Below, one piece after another: positions 23,301-33,483 of a stretch of DNA of 64,000 nt. Each line of letters opens with the position of its first letter. Position 1 is the first letter of the stretch. The DNA comes from Pseudisothecium myosuroides (taxonomy: Eukaryota > Streptophyta > Bryopsida > Hypnales > Lembophyllaceae). A program made the translations under genes and the position numbers. The notes under the pieces are model-generated. The model was not told the DNA's origin. It was given only the letters and a program-made list of their open reading frames with translations, and searched no databases. The stretch lies in the NCBI GenBank assembly GCA_951799445.1, contig OX637288.1, positions 9,240,501 through 9,304,500 of the forward strand. The letters are read 5' to 3'.

Positions 23301-25787
23301 CTAGAGGAATTCTAGGCAGGGTTACAATTGGAAGGGTTCACAATTGAAACCGCCTTTAAATCCCGTTACAGTTGGCAAGGTCTAATGTGGCTAGGTCATC
23401 TAGAATCCCCTCGGAATAATAGCGGAAAGTTACAATTAGATAACCGTACAGAATCAAGCTCAAAATCGTACCCAATGTGAAGGTCATGATGCAAGAGTAG
23501 GACATGAATGCAAGAGGTCTCAATTGCATAAATTTAACTCTGCTCTTGTACCAAAGTATTTTACCATACCTCATTTAAATATGCAGAGATGCCTGCAACG
23601 CTTGTTTGTGCAGTTTTTGCAAGTTGTCGTAATTTCTCTCCCAATACGGCTATAACAGCAAACATCAAAGGTACCACCTGAAAAGTACCAAGTTACAATG
23701 CATATGATCAGCACGATATGCTCCTAGTGAAAAAAATAAATTACAAATCAAACATACAACGAGGAAAGGATCCAAATTCTGCTTGATGTATTAGTACGAG
23801 TATTACAAGAGAACCCATCTCCAAGAGGTGTTAGAAAACCTAGCTGCCTTATATGCATTGTAATTGGCAAGGTTTAAACCAAGTAAGTTTTTTAGAGTAC
23901 CTCTTGAGGGGATTCTACTGCGAGGGAACATGTGTACTTACTGATATGGTAGCTAACGAGAGGAGTGGGCTCAATGTAACCATCCGGTAACCCATAGAAA
24001 GCAACTGAAGAGCACCTGGCCCGCACATCTGCAAACACACACACAGTTCATCAACCGCCTAGAATCAAATTTTCAAACATAGCAAGAATGACCTCGACCT
24101 GACCTAGATGAATTGCAACAGCTAAGATTAATAAAAAAAAACATACAGCTCTCAAACTGTCAGCCACCTGATGTTGTCTCCAAAACTGGCCCCCGTTAGC
24201 AACAAACAACTCATGTACACCTTGTTGCACTTCAATTAGTACGTCGGGTGTAAGCATGACGAGGCTAAATGTCTATGCTCACTCATCTTTGAAGGAAATG
24301 ACGAGCTGTCTACTACCCCTTCAATTGTGATCTACAACCTTCCACATCGAATGATTTGCATATGAAATCATCCAATGCATTAAGGGATCTAACAGTTTCA
24401 TCTCAAGCGAGTTTGGCTCTCCGTATCCAAAGTGCTCTCTCCAGTGCTCTCTATTGAGTGACGTCCCGATGAAAGCACACTCCTAAAGTGACGCAAACAG
24501 TATCCACGACCAGAGACAGTGAGGCCTGTTTCAGCCAGTGAAAACAAATGTGGAAAAAACAGAATCGTGATAAGTAGTCAGTAATTGCATTGAAAAGGAT
24601 GAGATGGCGGCAACAGTTCCTTGGAAATTGTGACAGAAATTTAAATAAACTACAGTAGTGCGCCCTGTGCCGTTGGCACAATACCGTATAAGAAAATAAA
24701 AGTAAAAGTAATTTTCTAATTCTGTAATTCCTAAAAACTTCTCGCCGTCTGTCCAAACGCCACGAAGCAAAGTCCGTACACCCCTCCCCCTCCTCCGTGC
24801 ATACTTTACGACGGTACCAAGAACGCGACTGGGGACGCTCGATCCAGCAGATCTCACCGTAACAAAAAAAACAAAAAAAACAAAAAAAACAAAAAAAACA
24901 AAAAAAACAAAAAAAACAAAAAAAACAAAAAACAAAAAACAAAAAAAACAAAAACAAAAACAAAAAAACAAAAAAAACAGGCTAACTTAGGGTATGGACA
25001 GAGAGGAATCATTCTTTCTTACGTAGAGAAGAGAATGGACCGTATCGCCAACATCTTCCGCCTCCGCTGTCAACCGAAAAGCGACATCACCCGAAGCCGC
25101 GCTCCCTTCGCCCCCTTCGAAATACTCCATATCCCGTTTCAGCACTCTCTCGTACACATACGCCCGCAGTTTGTACGTGATTTTCAAGGAGGCCTCCCAC
25201 AGCAACGCTTGCTGCCAAAACTGAGCGACGGACCTCACCAACAGCAGCGCCAGCACTTGCCCCGCCTTCGGAAACAACTGCTGCAAATCGCCCCTCGCTA
25301 ACAGCTCCGTCAGATCACCGACGCGCGGAACGCTGAGAAAGAGCGCAAACACAGCGATTGCCGTACAAAACCAGCCCCGAAGAATCAATCCCTTCTCAGC
25401 TAAAACGAAGGGCCGGATGAGCGGAAACGTCCTCTCCAGAGGAACCACAAAATTACACAGTGGCTTACCAATACCCAAATCGGGAACCGCAATGCCGTTT
25501 ACTGCACCCACACTATAGCAACCGGAAGATGCTCGACTCTCGACTCTGCGAATTCTTTCCGATCTCCACCGAACCCCAGCGTTGGTATCCCATTGCAACG
25601 GAGCGACTCTACAAAAACTACTCTGAAGTTTACTGTCGAATCGCCTTGAAGTGACAAGCCCTAAACCTCTGTAACCTTTGTAATCTCTGTGCACAGGAAA
25701 TTTTTGTGAACCCACGAGCAATCCGGAGCCCACTGCTGCTCCTGTCATACTACTGGGAATTTGGAAGCTCATCGCGAGCGAACCCAT
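20345..25787 (-). CDS. ABCB29: ABC transporter B family member 29-like, half-size, predicted plastid membrane protein (10 exons)
   Basis: Half-size ABC exporter: one six-helix membrane domain followed by one ATPase domain, likely acting as a dimer in a plastid membrane; the substrate is unknown. Exons (high to low): 25787-25023, 24028-23942, 23677-23570, 23097-22828, 22626-22543, 22358-22142, 21717-21632, 21543-21356, 21021-20892, 20545-20345. All junctions are GT-AG and the frame stays open for 711 residues, against about 630 in Arabidopsis. Residues 1 to about 90 are rich in Ser, Arg and Gly and look like a transit peptide. Membrane helices start near 133 and 172, with two more across exons 2-3 and two in exon 4. 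The ATPase domain has Walker [10 protein letters not shown] (489-497), Q-loop Gln537, signature LSGGQ (595-599), Walker B SILILDE (614-620) and H-loop His651, so all catalytic motifs are intact. The stretch [20 protein letters not shown] and the EGEG-SGD segment after it fit plant ABCB29 closely. Assignment to ABCB29 rather than ABCB26 is from remembered family sequence. Confidence 0.93.
24864..24980. repeat. (CAAAAAAA)n microsatellite in intron 1 of the ABCB29-like gene
   Basis: About 13 units of an A-rich octamer with some shorter units. On the gene strand it is a run of TTTTTTTG inside the first and longest intron. Apparent poly-Phe/Cys reading frames here are artefacts of the repeat. Confidence 0.95.
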
Positions 25788-25859
25788 TTCAAATTGATCG
25801 CAAAGACTCAGAATGCGATCATGAAAACCTCAATGGATTGCCATGGCTATGGCAGGTCT

Positions 25860-26330
25860 GTTCTAGCTACGGCTCGTGAAGGCCGTATGTTTCAAAAGAA
25901 ACAAAACAAACCCCAATAGACTGTTAGAGCGGGCATCAGAAATTCAGAATTGAAGAGCAGTTGCAGAATCTGTGAAAAGAAATGGCAAATGGCTCAAATA
26001 GAGACGCCAGAGTTCGAGATTTCTGCGGCGGAAGGCAGTATGTTTTTAAAAAAACAAAACAAACCTCAATGAACTATTAGAGCGGACATGAATTGAATAG
26101 CAGTTGCAGAAACTATGAAAAAATATGGCAGATGGTTCAAATAGAGACGCCAGAGCTCGAGATTTCGGCTTTGAAGGCCGTAAATGTTTTAAAAAACCCA
26201 CAAACAAACCTCAATAGACTGCTAGAGCGGACATGAATTGCATCGCTCGTCACAGAAACTACGAAAAAAAATGGCAAATGGCTCAAACAGAGACGTCACA
26301 GCTCGAGATTTCGGCTGCGAAATCCCAAAT
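25860..26330. repeat. Three to four tandem copies of a ~145-bp unit upstream of the ABCB29-like gene
   Basis: A segment containing AGAGCGGACATGAATTG, then a GACGCCAGAG-like motif, then GAGATTTCGGCT and GAAGGCCGTA, recurs with spacing of about 153, 142 and 144 bases (anchor positions near 25866, 26019, 26161 and 26305). The array begins within 100 bases of the start codon and covers the proximal promoter or 5' UTR. Confidence 0.85.
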
Positions 26331-26537
26331 TGCAGATGAATCGCTGCAAACGAGCAGCTGGGTATGAGGGATCGACGTGTTGAGCCATGATTTGAGGTGG
26401 CGTAACTTAGTCGCAATCGGTTGCGGAAGTTGCAAGATGATCAGGTGGAAAAAAAAAAAAGAAAAAAAAAAGATCAGGTGAAAAAGGCGGTTGCAGCAGC
26501 ACACAGATTCGACGGATTCTCTACAAAAACTCGATTG

Positions 26538-26800
26538 AAATATCTGTCGCGTTCTGTAATGTCACAGCCTTGTGTCAATTCCTAAACCTTAGAAACCTTA
26601 GACACCGGAATATCCGTTTCGTAATATCCGCAGACACCTCGGCGAAGAAAGAAACAGATTATGGATCATGCAGTTCAGCTACATAATATCTGTCGCGTTC
26701 TGTAATGGCACAGCGTCGGGTCAATGCCGTCCGAACCCGTAGACCCGAATATCTTCGGTAATATGCTTCCCCGGGCGAATAAGCGAAAGGTACCGGGAAC
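26538..26800. repeat. Second tandem pair (~147 bp) in the ABCB29-like upstream region
   Basis: ATATCTGTCGCGTTCTGTAA occurs at about 26540 and 26687, each followed by a related CACAGC...GTCAAT...CCGTAGAC-like stretch. The period is close to that of the neighbouring array, but the sequence differs. Confidence 0.7.
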
Positions 26801-27014
26801 TGATTCTTTTTCTCTTTTCTTTTTTTCTTTTTTTTTTTGGAAACAAATGGAAATCCATACTGTAGCAGAACAGGGAACTGATTTCATAGCCGTCAGAGAG
26901 ACGGACGGACGGAGGCTGCCGGTGAGTCCTCATCCACGAAATTCATCCAATAGTGATGTAAATGTAAGCTTCAGTACCATTTTTACTGTATGGTGTGCTC
27001 CAGTGATCCCAGAA

Positions 27015-28193
27015 CTACACAAAATAGTGAAATTAGGTTGCCCCATACTAATTTCTCTACGTTTGACAATAAATCAATATTTATGGTTACTGTACGAGAA
27101 TGCAGTATAGATATTGTTGTAACTGGGACTTATAAACCTCCATGTGTACAAATGAAAATATATGTAAAAGAATTTGTTGACTTTGATGGCTCGTATAGTA
27201 ACTTTCTTGGGGTAAGGCAACCTAATTATTAACCCCTAAAGGACCATTGTCCCTACGGGGGACAAATGCGTTTTCGGGCAGGTACCTACGGGCTGAAATT
27301 TTCTCCTGATTTTTTGAAACTTTTTTTGGAGGTAGAAAAACTGATTAGCTTCAAGGGAATATAATTTTTTTCACAATCGGTGCCCGGGAAAAAAAGTTAT
27401 GACCATATAAGCTCAAAACAGGCTACGGGGGGCAGCTCGGGCAGCAAAAAAAAAGGGACAAAATTTGAATTTTTTTTAAAAATATTTTTTTTCTCATAGA
27501 TTATATTTTTGGCTTTCCGGAAAGCTTTGATTCATTTCATTTGGATATGTTATGAGAAAGTTATGGACATTCCTGTTTTTCAGGCAGTTAAAGCATCTTC
27601 TTGAAAAAAATAACTTTGGGATTCATTTCTAAATGCAATTTTTCAAATTTTTCAAATTTTTTTTTTGGATGGTCTGATTTTACTTCTTAGAACAATCTCA
27701 CCATTGGGATTAGTGCATTTTAATTCCATCTAAAATATATGAATGTTTTAGATTTTCCTTCTATCTTGTACCTACATCTACTTAACAATTTTTTTAAGAA
27801 TGATAATTAAGTTTTTTTTTAATATAATTTTTTTTCTAGACTCTCAACTCAATTCTCCACTATAAAAAATAAAAGCTCAAAACTTTGTAGTGCAAAAATT
27901 TTAAGTTAAAATTTTTTAAAGTAAAAAAATCTAGTCCCGCAATGTGCTGAAAAACTTGTTTTTTTCACTTTAAGTGCAAACATCTTGCAATCTGTGCGGT
28001 CAAAAATTCTAAAAAAAATTCCACACATTCTTATACTAGTTAGGTGTAAGATCCTATGGTTGGATGTGAAAAAAAACATTTTTCAATTTTTTTAATTCTT
28101 TGCTATAGAAATGGCAGTTTTCAGTGTTTTTTGGCAGAAAAAAGGCCTCGGTCCTTCAGGGGTTAGGGCAACCTAATTTCATTATTTTGTGTA
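27015..28193. mobile_element. Outer inverted repeat bracketing the 27230-28166 element
   Basis: ACACAAAATAGTGAAATTAG with GTTGCCCC at about 27018-27045 is inverted at about 28164-28196 (GGGCAACCTAATTTC...TTTTGTGTAG). A partial third copy (GGCAACCTAATTA) sits at about 27216. This looks like an older MITE into which the next element inserted. Confidence 0.55.
27230..28166 (-). mobile_element. Non-autonomous TIR element, family TTAACCCCTAAAGG, ~935 bp (copy 2, reversed)
   Basis: Begins TAACCCCTAAAGGACCATTG and ends TCCTTCAGGGGTTA. Its left end matches the reverse complement of the right end of the 2420-3349 copy (GGGGGACAAATGCG, GAAATTTTCTCCTGATTTTT) and its right end matches that copy's left end. 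No transposase. Confidence 0.75.
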
Positions 28194-29399
28194 GTTTATG
28201 GAATTTGGTACAACAAAATGCTACCTTCAAGACAACCAAGCATCGATTTTTTTTTTTTTTTTTGAAACACATGGACAATTTCCATTGATAGAAGAAATGG
28301 TACATCGAACGAGAGGACTTGGTCCCCGGCGGAGCATTTTAAAATAGGCATCAACTTTGGCTATAAGAGTGAGTAGTATGGAAAAAATATAGAAAAGAAA
28401 GGATTTTGTAGGTTTTGAAGGATTATTGGGAGTACTATAACACAAAACTGACTAAATAGATGCTAATTCTAATGTGGAGGAAGTTGCAAATTGGCTATCA
28501 AATTCTATTGTTTGTTGCAATTTTGGCTAAAATGTCTCCATGAAAGGCCCTTTTTTACAATGTACTCATAGCACAAGGATTTTTTGGATAGAAATTCAGC
28601 TAATTTTAGCCAATTTAGAAATTCTTGGTGTGCTCCATTTTTTTTTACTAATTCTAGGACCAAACAAACAAATCAACAAATAATTGTAAAGATAGTTTGT
28701 TGAAAAATTCAAATAATCCACTGAGCCAAGTACCAATGACATTTAACCATCTACAATCAAAAAAACGTTTTGATGGTAAAATGAAGGGAGTATAAAGTCA
28801 GAACACCCAAAACCAACCTTGTACCTAATGGCGTCACTTTCTAGGTATGGCAATGATTTTAAAACCTAAATCTAGGTAGAGTATAGATAAATTAGCATTT
28901 TGGTCAACAAACAATAAGCTAATTATGGTCTACATAGATTTAAGTTCTAAAATATCTACTATATCTAGAAAGTGACGCCATTGGGTACAACGGGGTTTTT
29001 TTTTTCTGGCGACAAAACGCCATATTGTAAGTCCTATAAGCCACTACATCTGTCTCCCTTCCAAAACTCACCTTTAGTAGGAGGGCACGCACGGCTTTAC
29101 TGTAGAGCTACAGTTCCATAAAAAAAAAACGTTGATTGGGTACAAGGTTGGTTTTCGGTGCTCCGACCTTATGTATGATATTTGAATCAATGAAGGATGC
29201 AATATATTACTCTATCATAGTGTACAACTATCTATGAGTAGATGTCATAAATCATTAAGGTGGGTCCGACACCCAAAATCATTTGCACCCTCCCTAGAAC
29301 CGCCCATCATCACTTTGCCACCATCTCCACAATCAATGTGCCTGTGAATTCAGAAACAATTTCAGAACAACTACTACCATAAAAAAAATACCTTTGACC

Positions 29400-29590
29400 C
29401 TTCATAACTTTTGCATACAATATCCAAATGTCGCATTCTTTAGTTCATTCTTTAATGCATTGGAAGCTGGAACCTCCTTTTCACTTCCCAACAAGAAAAT
29501 CAGTGCAAATGTTTTGACCAGTGACCAGGTACGGTAGCTGAAAAAGTGGCGGTTTGGGAGGGTACCCACTACCCACCGGAGATGATGGAT
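29400..29590. repeat. Sequence matching the flanks of the 2420-3349 element
   Basis: CATAACTTTTGCATACA, TCCAAATGTC and TGGAACCTCCTTT match 3350-3420. The upstream flank (about 29320-29385) matches 2345-2418 more loosely. It therefore resembles an unfilled site for that element. Confidence 0.5.
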
Positions 29591-29649
29591 GACACACATG
29601 TCGTCGTGTGTGCTCACGCGTCTGTGTGAGGTAGGGCACACTTTTTGTT

Positions 29650-30530
29650 TTGTGGTGCCAGCACTCCAGCAGTGGTTTGTCTCAGTACAAAAACACTGAT
29701 TTCATGCCGATTATTAATACTCCAGATAAGATAAGTACGTATGCAGTCCTCCAGTAGTGGATAGGATTTGCTTCCGGCGAAGGACATGGATCACCTGAAT
29801 GATGCACAGACTCATGCCTCCCGCCTGATGAGTCCTGAATTTCTTGTTGCTCTCACTGGTTCATTTTTCATATTGTTTAATTTGTGGTGCCAGCGCGCAA
29901 TTGTTTGAATGTCTATTAGAAAACTGATATCATGATTATTACACTCAAGATAAGTACGTAGTATGGGCAATTTCATTAAAACGGCAATGTCATTTTAAAA
30001 TGGCATGAAAACAGTTCAAAACGGCCGTTCTAAATCTGTACTTGTGCTAGATGGTTCAAAACGACCGTTTTGATATCTATATCTGTCCTAGATGGTGAAA
30101 ATGGCACACCGTCAAAGTGGCACTTAGACTGATACCGCCATTTTAATGAAATTGTCCTATGTAGTCAGTGGGTAGGATTTGCTTCGATCAGGAAGCGAAG
30201 GACCGATTGATCCTGCATCGGATGCACTAATAAGTTACCGCCTTCAGCCAGGAGTCCTGAATTTCTCGTTGCTCTGGTTCATTTTTCAAATTCTTCTGAT
30301 TCATTTTTCAAGTTGTGTTGTGGTGCCAGCAATTGTTTGTTTGTCAATTAAAAGACTGATTTCATGATTATTATTAACTTATACTCAAGATAAGTACGTG
30401 TACAGTGGGTGAGGATTTGCTTCGATCAGCAAGCATCAGGATCGATGATCGAGTCCGAGTCCCCGCCTGAGTCCTGAATTTCTTGTTTGTTGCTCTGGTT
30501 CATTTATCAAAGTCTTCTGCAGATTTCAGG
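29650..30530. repeat. Three tandem ~230-bp units with gene-like composition
   Basis: Each unit has TTGTGGTGCCAGC, CAATTGTTTG, ACTGATTTCATG, ATAAGTACGT, GGATTTGCTTC, GAGTCCTGAATTTCT and GTTGCTC...GGTTCATTTTTCA in order. Units begin near 29650, 29885 and 30310. The middle unit is interrupted by a MITE. No protein match is recognised. Confidence 0.8.
29965..30157. mobile_element. 193-bp MITE, ends GGGCAATTTCATTAAAACGG, target duplication TAT
   Basis: Left end GGGCAATTTCATTAAAACGG and right end CCATTTTAATGAAATTGTCC are inverted with two mismatches. TAT flanks both sides (29962-29964 and 30158-30160). Neighbouring units of the tandem array lack it, so they serve as empty-site references. Confidence 0.8.
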
Positions 30531-30738
30531 TGTCCCAGCCAGCGCAAAGTAAGATAGTGGCTTCAGTTCATTTGTGAGCCGTAGGTGCAGGTTCGAGGTG
30601 TTTGCGCAGATGAGGTTGGACAGCCCAAGTGGAGCACGCCGGCTGGGCCCTTCGAGGACTTCCTCTTTCAACCTCCGTGAACTCGTACGACGCGCCTGGG
30701 ATTCCGCTTGGTGAGAGGCTGAGTGGTTGGTGTGTCAG

Positions 30739-31070
30739 TAAGGTAGGAGGTCCTGAAATCGCTCATTTAAGAGCTGAAACTGAATTTTGGGGAGGTGAAA
30801 CGCCTCAAAATATTTTTCACTGAATTTTCCTTGAAAGACAAGAGGAATTGGCATCTAACCCAAGTCGTTTCATATTTTTTGGAACTTTCTAGAATTAGTT
30901 ATGAAATTTTGAAGTTGAAGTGGCATAGGGCTCTGAAATCGCCCACCCCCTAAAATGTACACTATTTGTACATCGCTGAAGGCTATGGAAAAGCAATATG
31001 TACAAGCAGTGTACATATGAGTAGGGTGGGCGATTTTAATGCCCGGTCGATTTCAGGACCTCCTACCTTA
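30739..31070. mobile_element. 332-bp MITE with 23-bp inverted ends
   Basis: TAAGGTAGGAGGTCCTGAAA at 30739 extends to 30761, and 31048-31070 is its exact inverted copy. TA lies at both edges. The interior includes the reverse of the repeat near 4780 and the word AATCGCCCACC. Confidence 0.85.
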
Positions 31071-31139
31071 TATTACTTTTATTTTTGCAATGAAATTCCG
31101 TTTCATTTGTGGGAAAGAAAAAAAAAATTCTTTTGCAGA

Positions 31140-31195
31140 TTTGCAGGAGGTGCACATTTCACTCTGGAAGGACATGGCCCTGGTGACCAAGGTAA
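31140..31195 (+). other. Exon-like segment between consensus splice sites
   Basis: TTCTTTTGCAG precedes 31140 and GGTAATC follows at 31195; the segment reads LQEVHISLWKDMALVTK. A candidate donor upstream (CTTGGTGAGAGG, 30708) would require either a frame without an ATG or one that makes a stop. It is probably a gene remnant and no product is recognised. Confidence 0.25.
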
Positions 31196-31469
31196 TCACC
31201 AAAATACTTCAATTAATGTCTTCATTTAAGAGTATTTTGTCTTCTATGCTGATCAAAGCATTTTTTTAACAAATCTTTAGAGAAAGAAGAGAGGGAGACA
31301 CATCCATCACAATTTGATTCATAATTTTCAGAGTTAAACTGAATTAGATATGATTTTCTAAAGATCACAACAGTATGGGTACAACGAGGAAATGTCAAAC
31401 ACTTGTCCTTTAGTGGTGTAAATGAAATCCAAAAATGAAGGTATAAGGTACCCCCCCCCCCATTCCCGA

Positions 31470-31850
31470 CCAGTGACCCATTCCTAACCTATAGGTGCAC
31501 ATAATTTTGACCATGCTTAGAATGCGATTTTTTTTTGTTTTCAAGGTTGGAACTAATAAATACATGACACATGTCCCAAGTTGTGAAAAAAAAATAGGAA
31601 ATATTGATTAGGTAAAAAGTTATTGAATGATCGGAATTGGAAGAGTCTAGACATTGGCCATGGGTCCGGCGCACTTTTTGCCTCCCAAAATTTATAGATA
31701 TTTCAATTCAAGGGATAAAACTACCAAATTTTTTGCAATCCATGTCATTTCTATTGATGTACCTCTAAAAAATATTTGTTTTGCCTTCACTACTCCAGAT
31801 CATGTCGGAATTCCTTATTCAATCGGTTATGGGGTGGGGTGGGGTGTTAC
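31470..31850. repeat. Dispersed repeat copy 2 (partner of 1725-2165)
   Basis: Same ordered landmarks as 1725-2165, including CATTGGCCATGGGTCCGG. Neither copy keeps a shared open frame. Confidence 0.75.
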
Positions 31851-32339
31851 CTTACTAACCTTAAACTGCAACAACATGGTGCATGTAATTGCCTGAGATG
31901 ATACAAAGTCTCCTACCACTCATAATTATATACATTGAATTTTTGTCTACTTCCAAATCAAACTCAATCTCCAACCATTCCTAAAATTATGCAATGAGAA
32001 TCATTAATTGGCACCAATTCATCAATGGGCCATTTTTCATTCCTACAGTGATGATTCATGGTACACTTGTAGGAGCAACTCTTGGAGCATGGGTAGGATT
32101 AGCACCTCCTACCTTCTGTACTTTCATTTTTGCAACATCCCCTTAGTTACCGTAAGAATCATTGGCTTAAAAAAAATGCAAAAGCACTCATTTGAAGTCA
32201 AACTATTGTAAAAGACCTCCCTTTTCACAAGAAAATTTTGAGGATGAATAGTTATTCTTTTATCCTACATAGAAGATCCTTCTATCATCCATCGGATAAA
32301 AACTGTCCACATTGGCATGTATGGGTTAATAGTGAAGTC

Positions 32340-32475
32340 CCCCATCAGATGTTTTAAGTCTATAGGACTTTTATAGGGTTTAGTTAATAGTAAAGTCATC
32401 CATTGGATGTTTTAAGTCTATAGGACTTTTATAGGGTTTAGTTAATAGTAAAGTCATCCATCGGATGTTTTAAGC
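32340..32475. repeat. 58-bp tandem repeat, 2.3 units
   Basis: GATGTTTTAAGTCTATAGGA begins at about 32349, 32407 and 32465. The two full units are almost identical. Confidence 0.9.
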
Positions 32476-33483
32476 CTGCAATATTTTTATTATGTTAAGG
32501 TATATATGTAATACAAATTGATACCTAGTTGCAAAATTTGCAACATCAAATTTTGAAGCAACAGGTTCTTTCTTTAGATTCCACAATATGGATTTAGAAA
32601 ATGGATAAAAAGGTGACTACCTACGTGATAGGTGAAATTGTGACATATTTTTGTAACATTGTATATATACTATAGTAAATGTGAATTTTTTTGAGTGATT
32701 TATTACTGAAAAGCAATATTAATTTGGCTATATATTCCCCCTTTCACAATGAATGAAATTGCAAAATCAATAATATCAAAAAATCTTCCAAGAGAATGAA
32801 TGTATGCAAATTTAGATGAATAAGTGGATTATCATTCACATTTTTGTGTGTTTCATGCATGCATGTGGATGTAAAGAGCTTTGTAATGCCAGTGATCACT
32901 TTTTGCACTACCTAACAAAAACAAAGTAAAAAAAACTTGATGCACTTTCAAAATCATGCTCTAAAATCTTGGATGAGTGTTGATAAAGGCCACAATTGGG
33001 CCAAAGGATGACATTGAAATTAGGGAATGAATTTAGAAAATTTGACCTCTTATAACTTTAGCATACAAAAAATTTCAAACATCATTCTTGAGCTTCACCA
33101 AAATTTAGCCACAACTTACCTTATGTGACTAAAACAGACGTGACTAAAAACCAAACCTTATTGACACACAATCATGACTACCAGAAAAATTTGCTTGATA
33201 ATAAGTGATCCGACCTTAGTGGTCTACAACTTTGAATGACTGCAAAAGAAGTCATCAGAGATACTATAATTAAAGATTTGATCTAAACTGATTTGGCTCT
33301 GGTACCCAAAGTGATATCTCCACAGCTCTATAGATCTCCCAAAATTACTCTTAAAAATGTAAGAATGCTTAAAGTGAAGCAAATAGTATCCTACATCAGT
33401 CAATCCATCGGTTTATTCGGAAGACAATTTTCAAAGAAATGACAGACATGAACAAATTCTTCACAGAATCAGGCTATCTCCCA
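32476..33483. other. AT-rich DNA downstream of the Nudix gene
   Basis: Includes the probable 3' UTR of the Nudix gene close to 33483. No further gene or defined repeat was recognised. Confidence 0.5.

Noticed and set aside
24451..24971. Minus-strand frames rich in Phe, Cys and Val (170 and 146 codons)
   Set aside because: They are translations of the (CAAAAAAA)n microsatellite within intron 1 of the ABCB29-like gene.
30629..30823. 64-codon frame joined by splicing to 31140-31195
   Set aside because: It starts at GTG with an in-frame stop just upstream and no ATG, and the alternative frame produces a stop at the junction.
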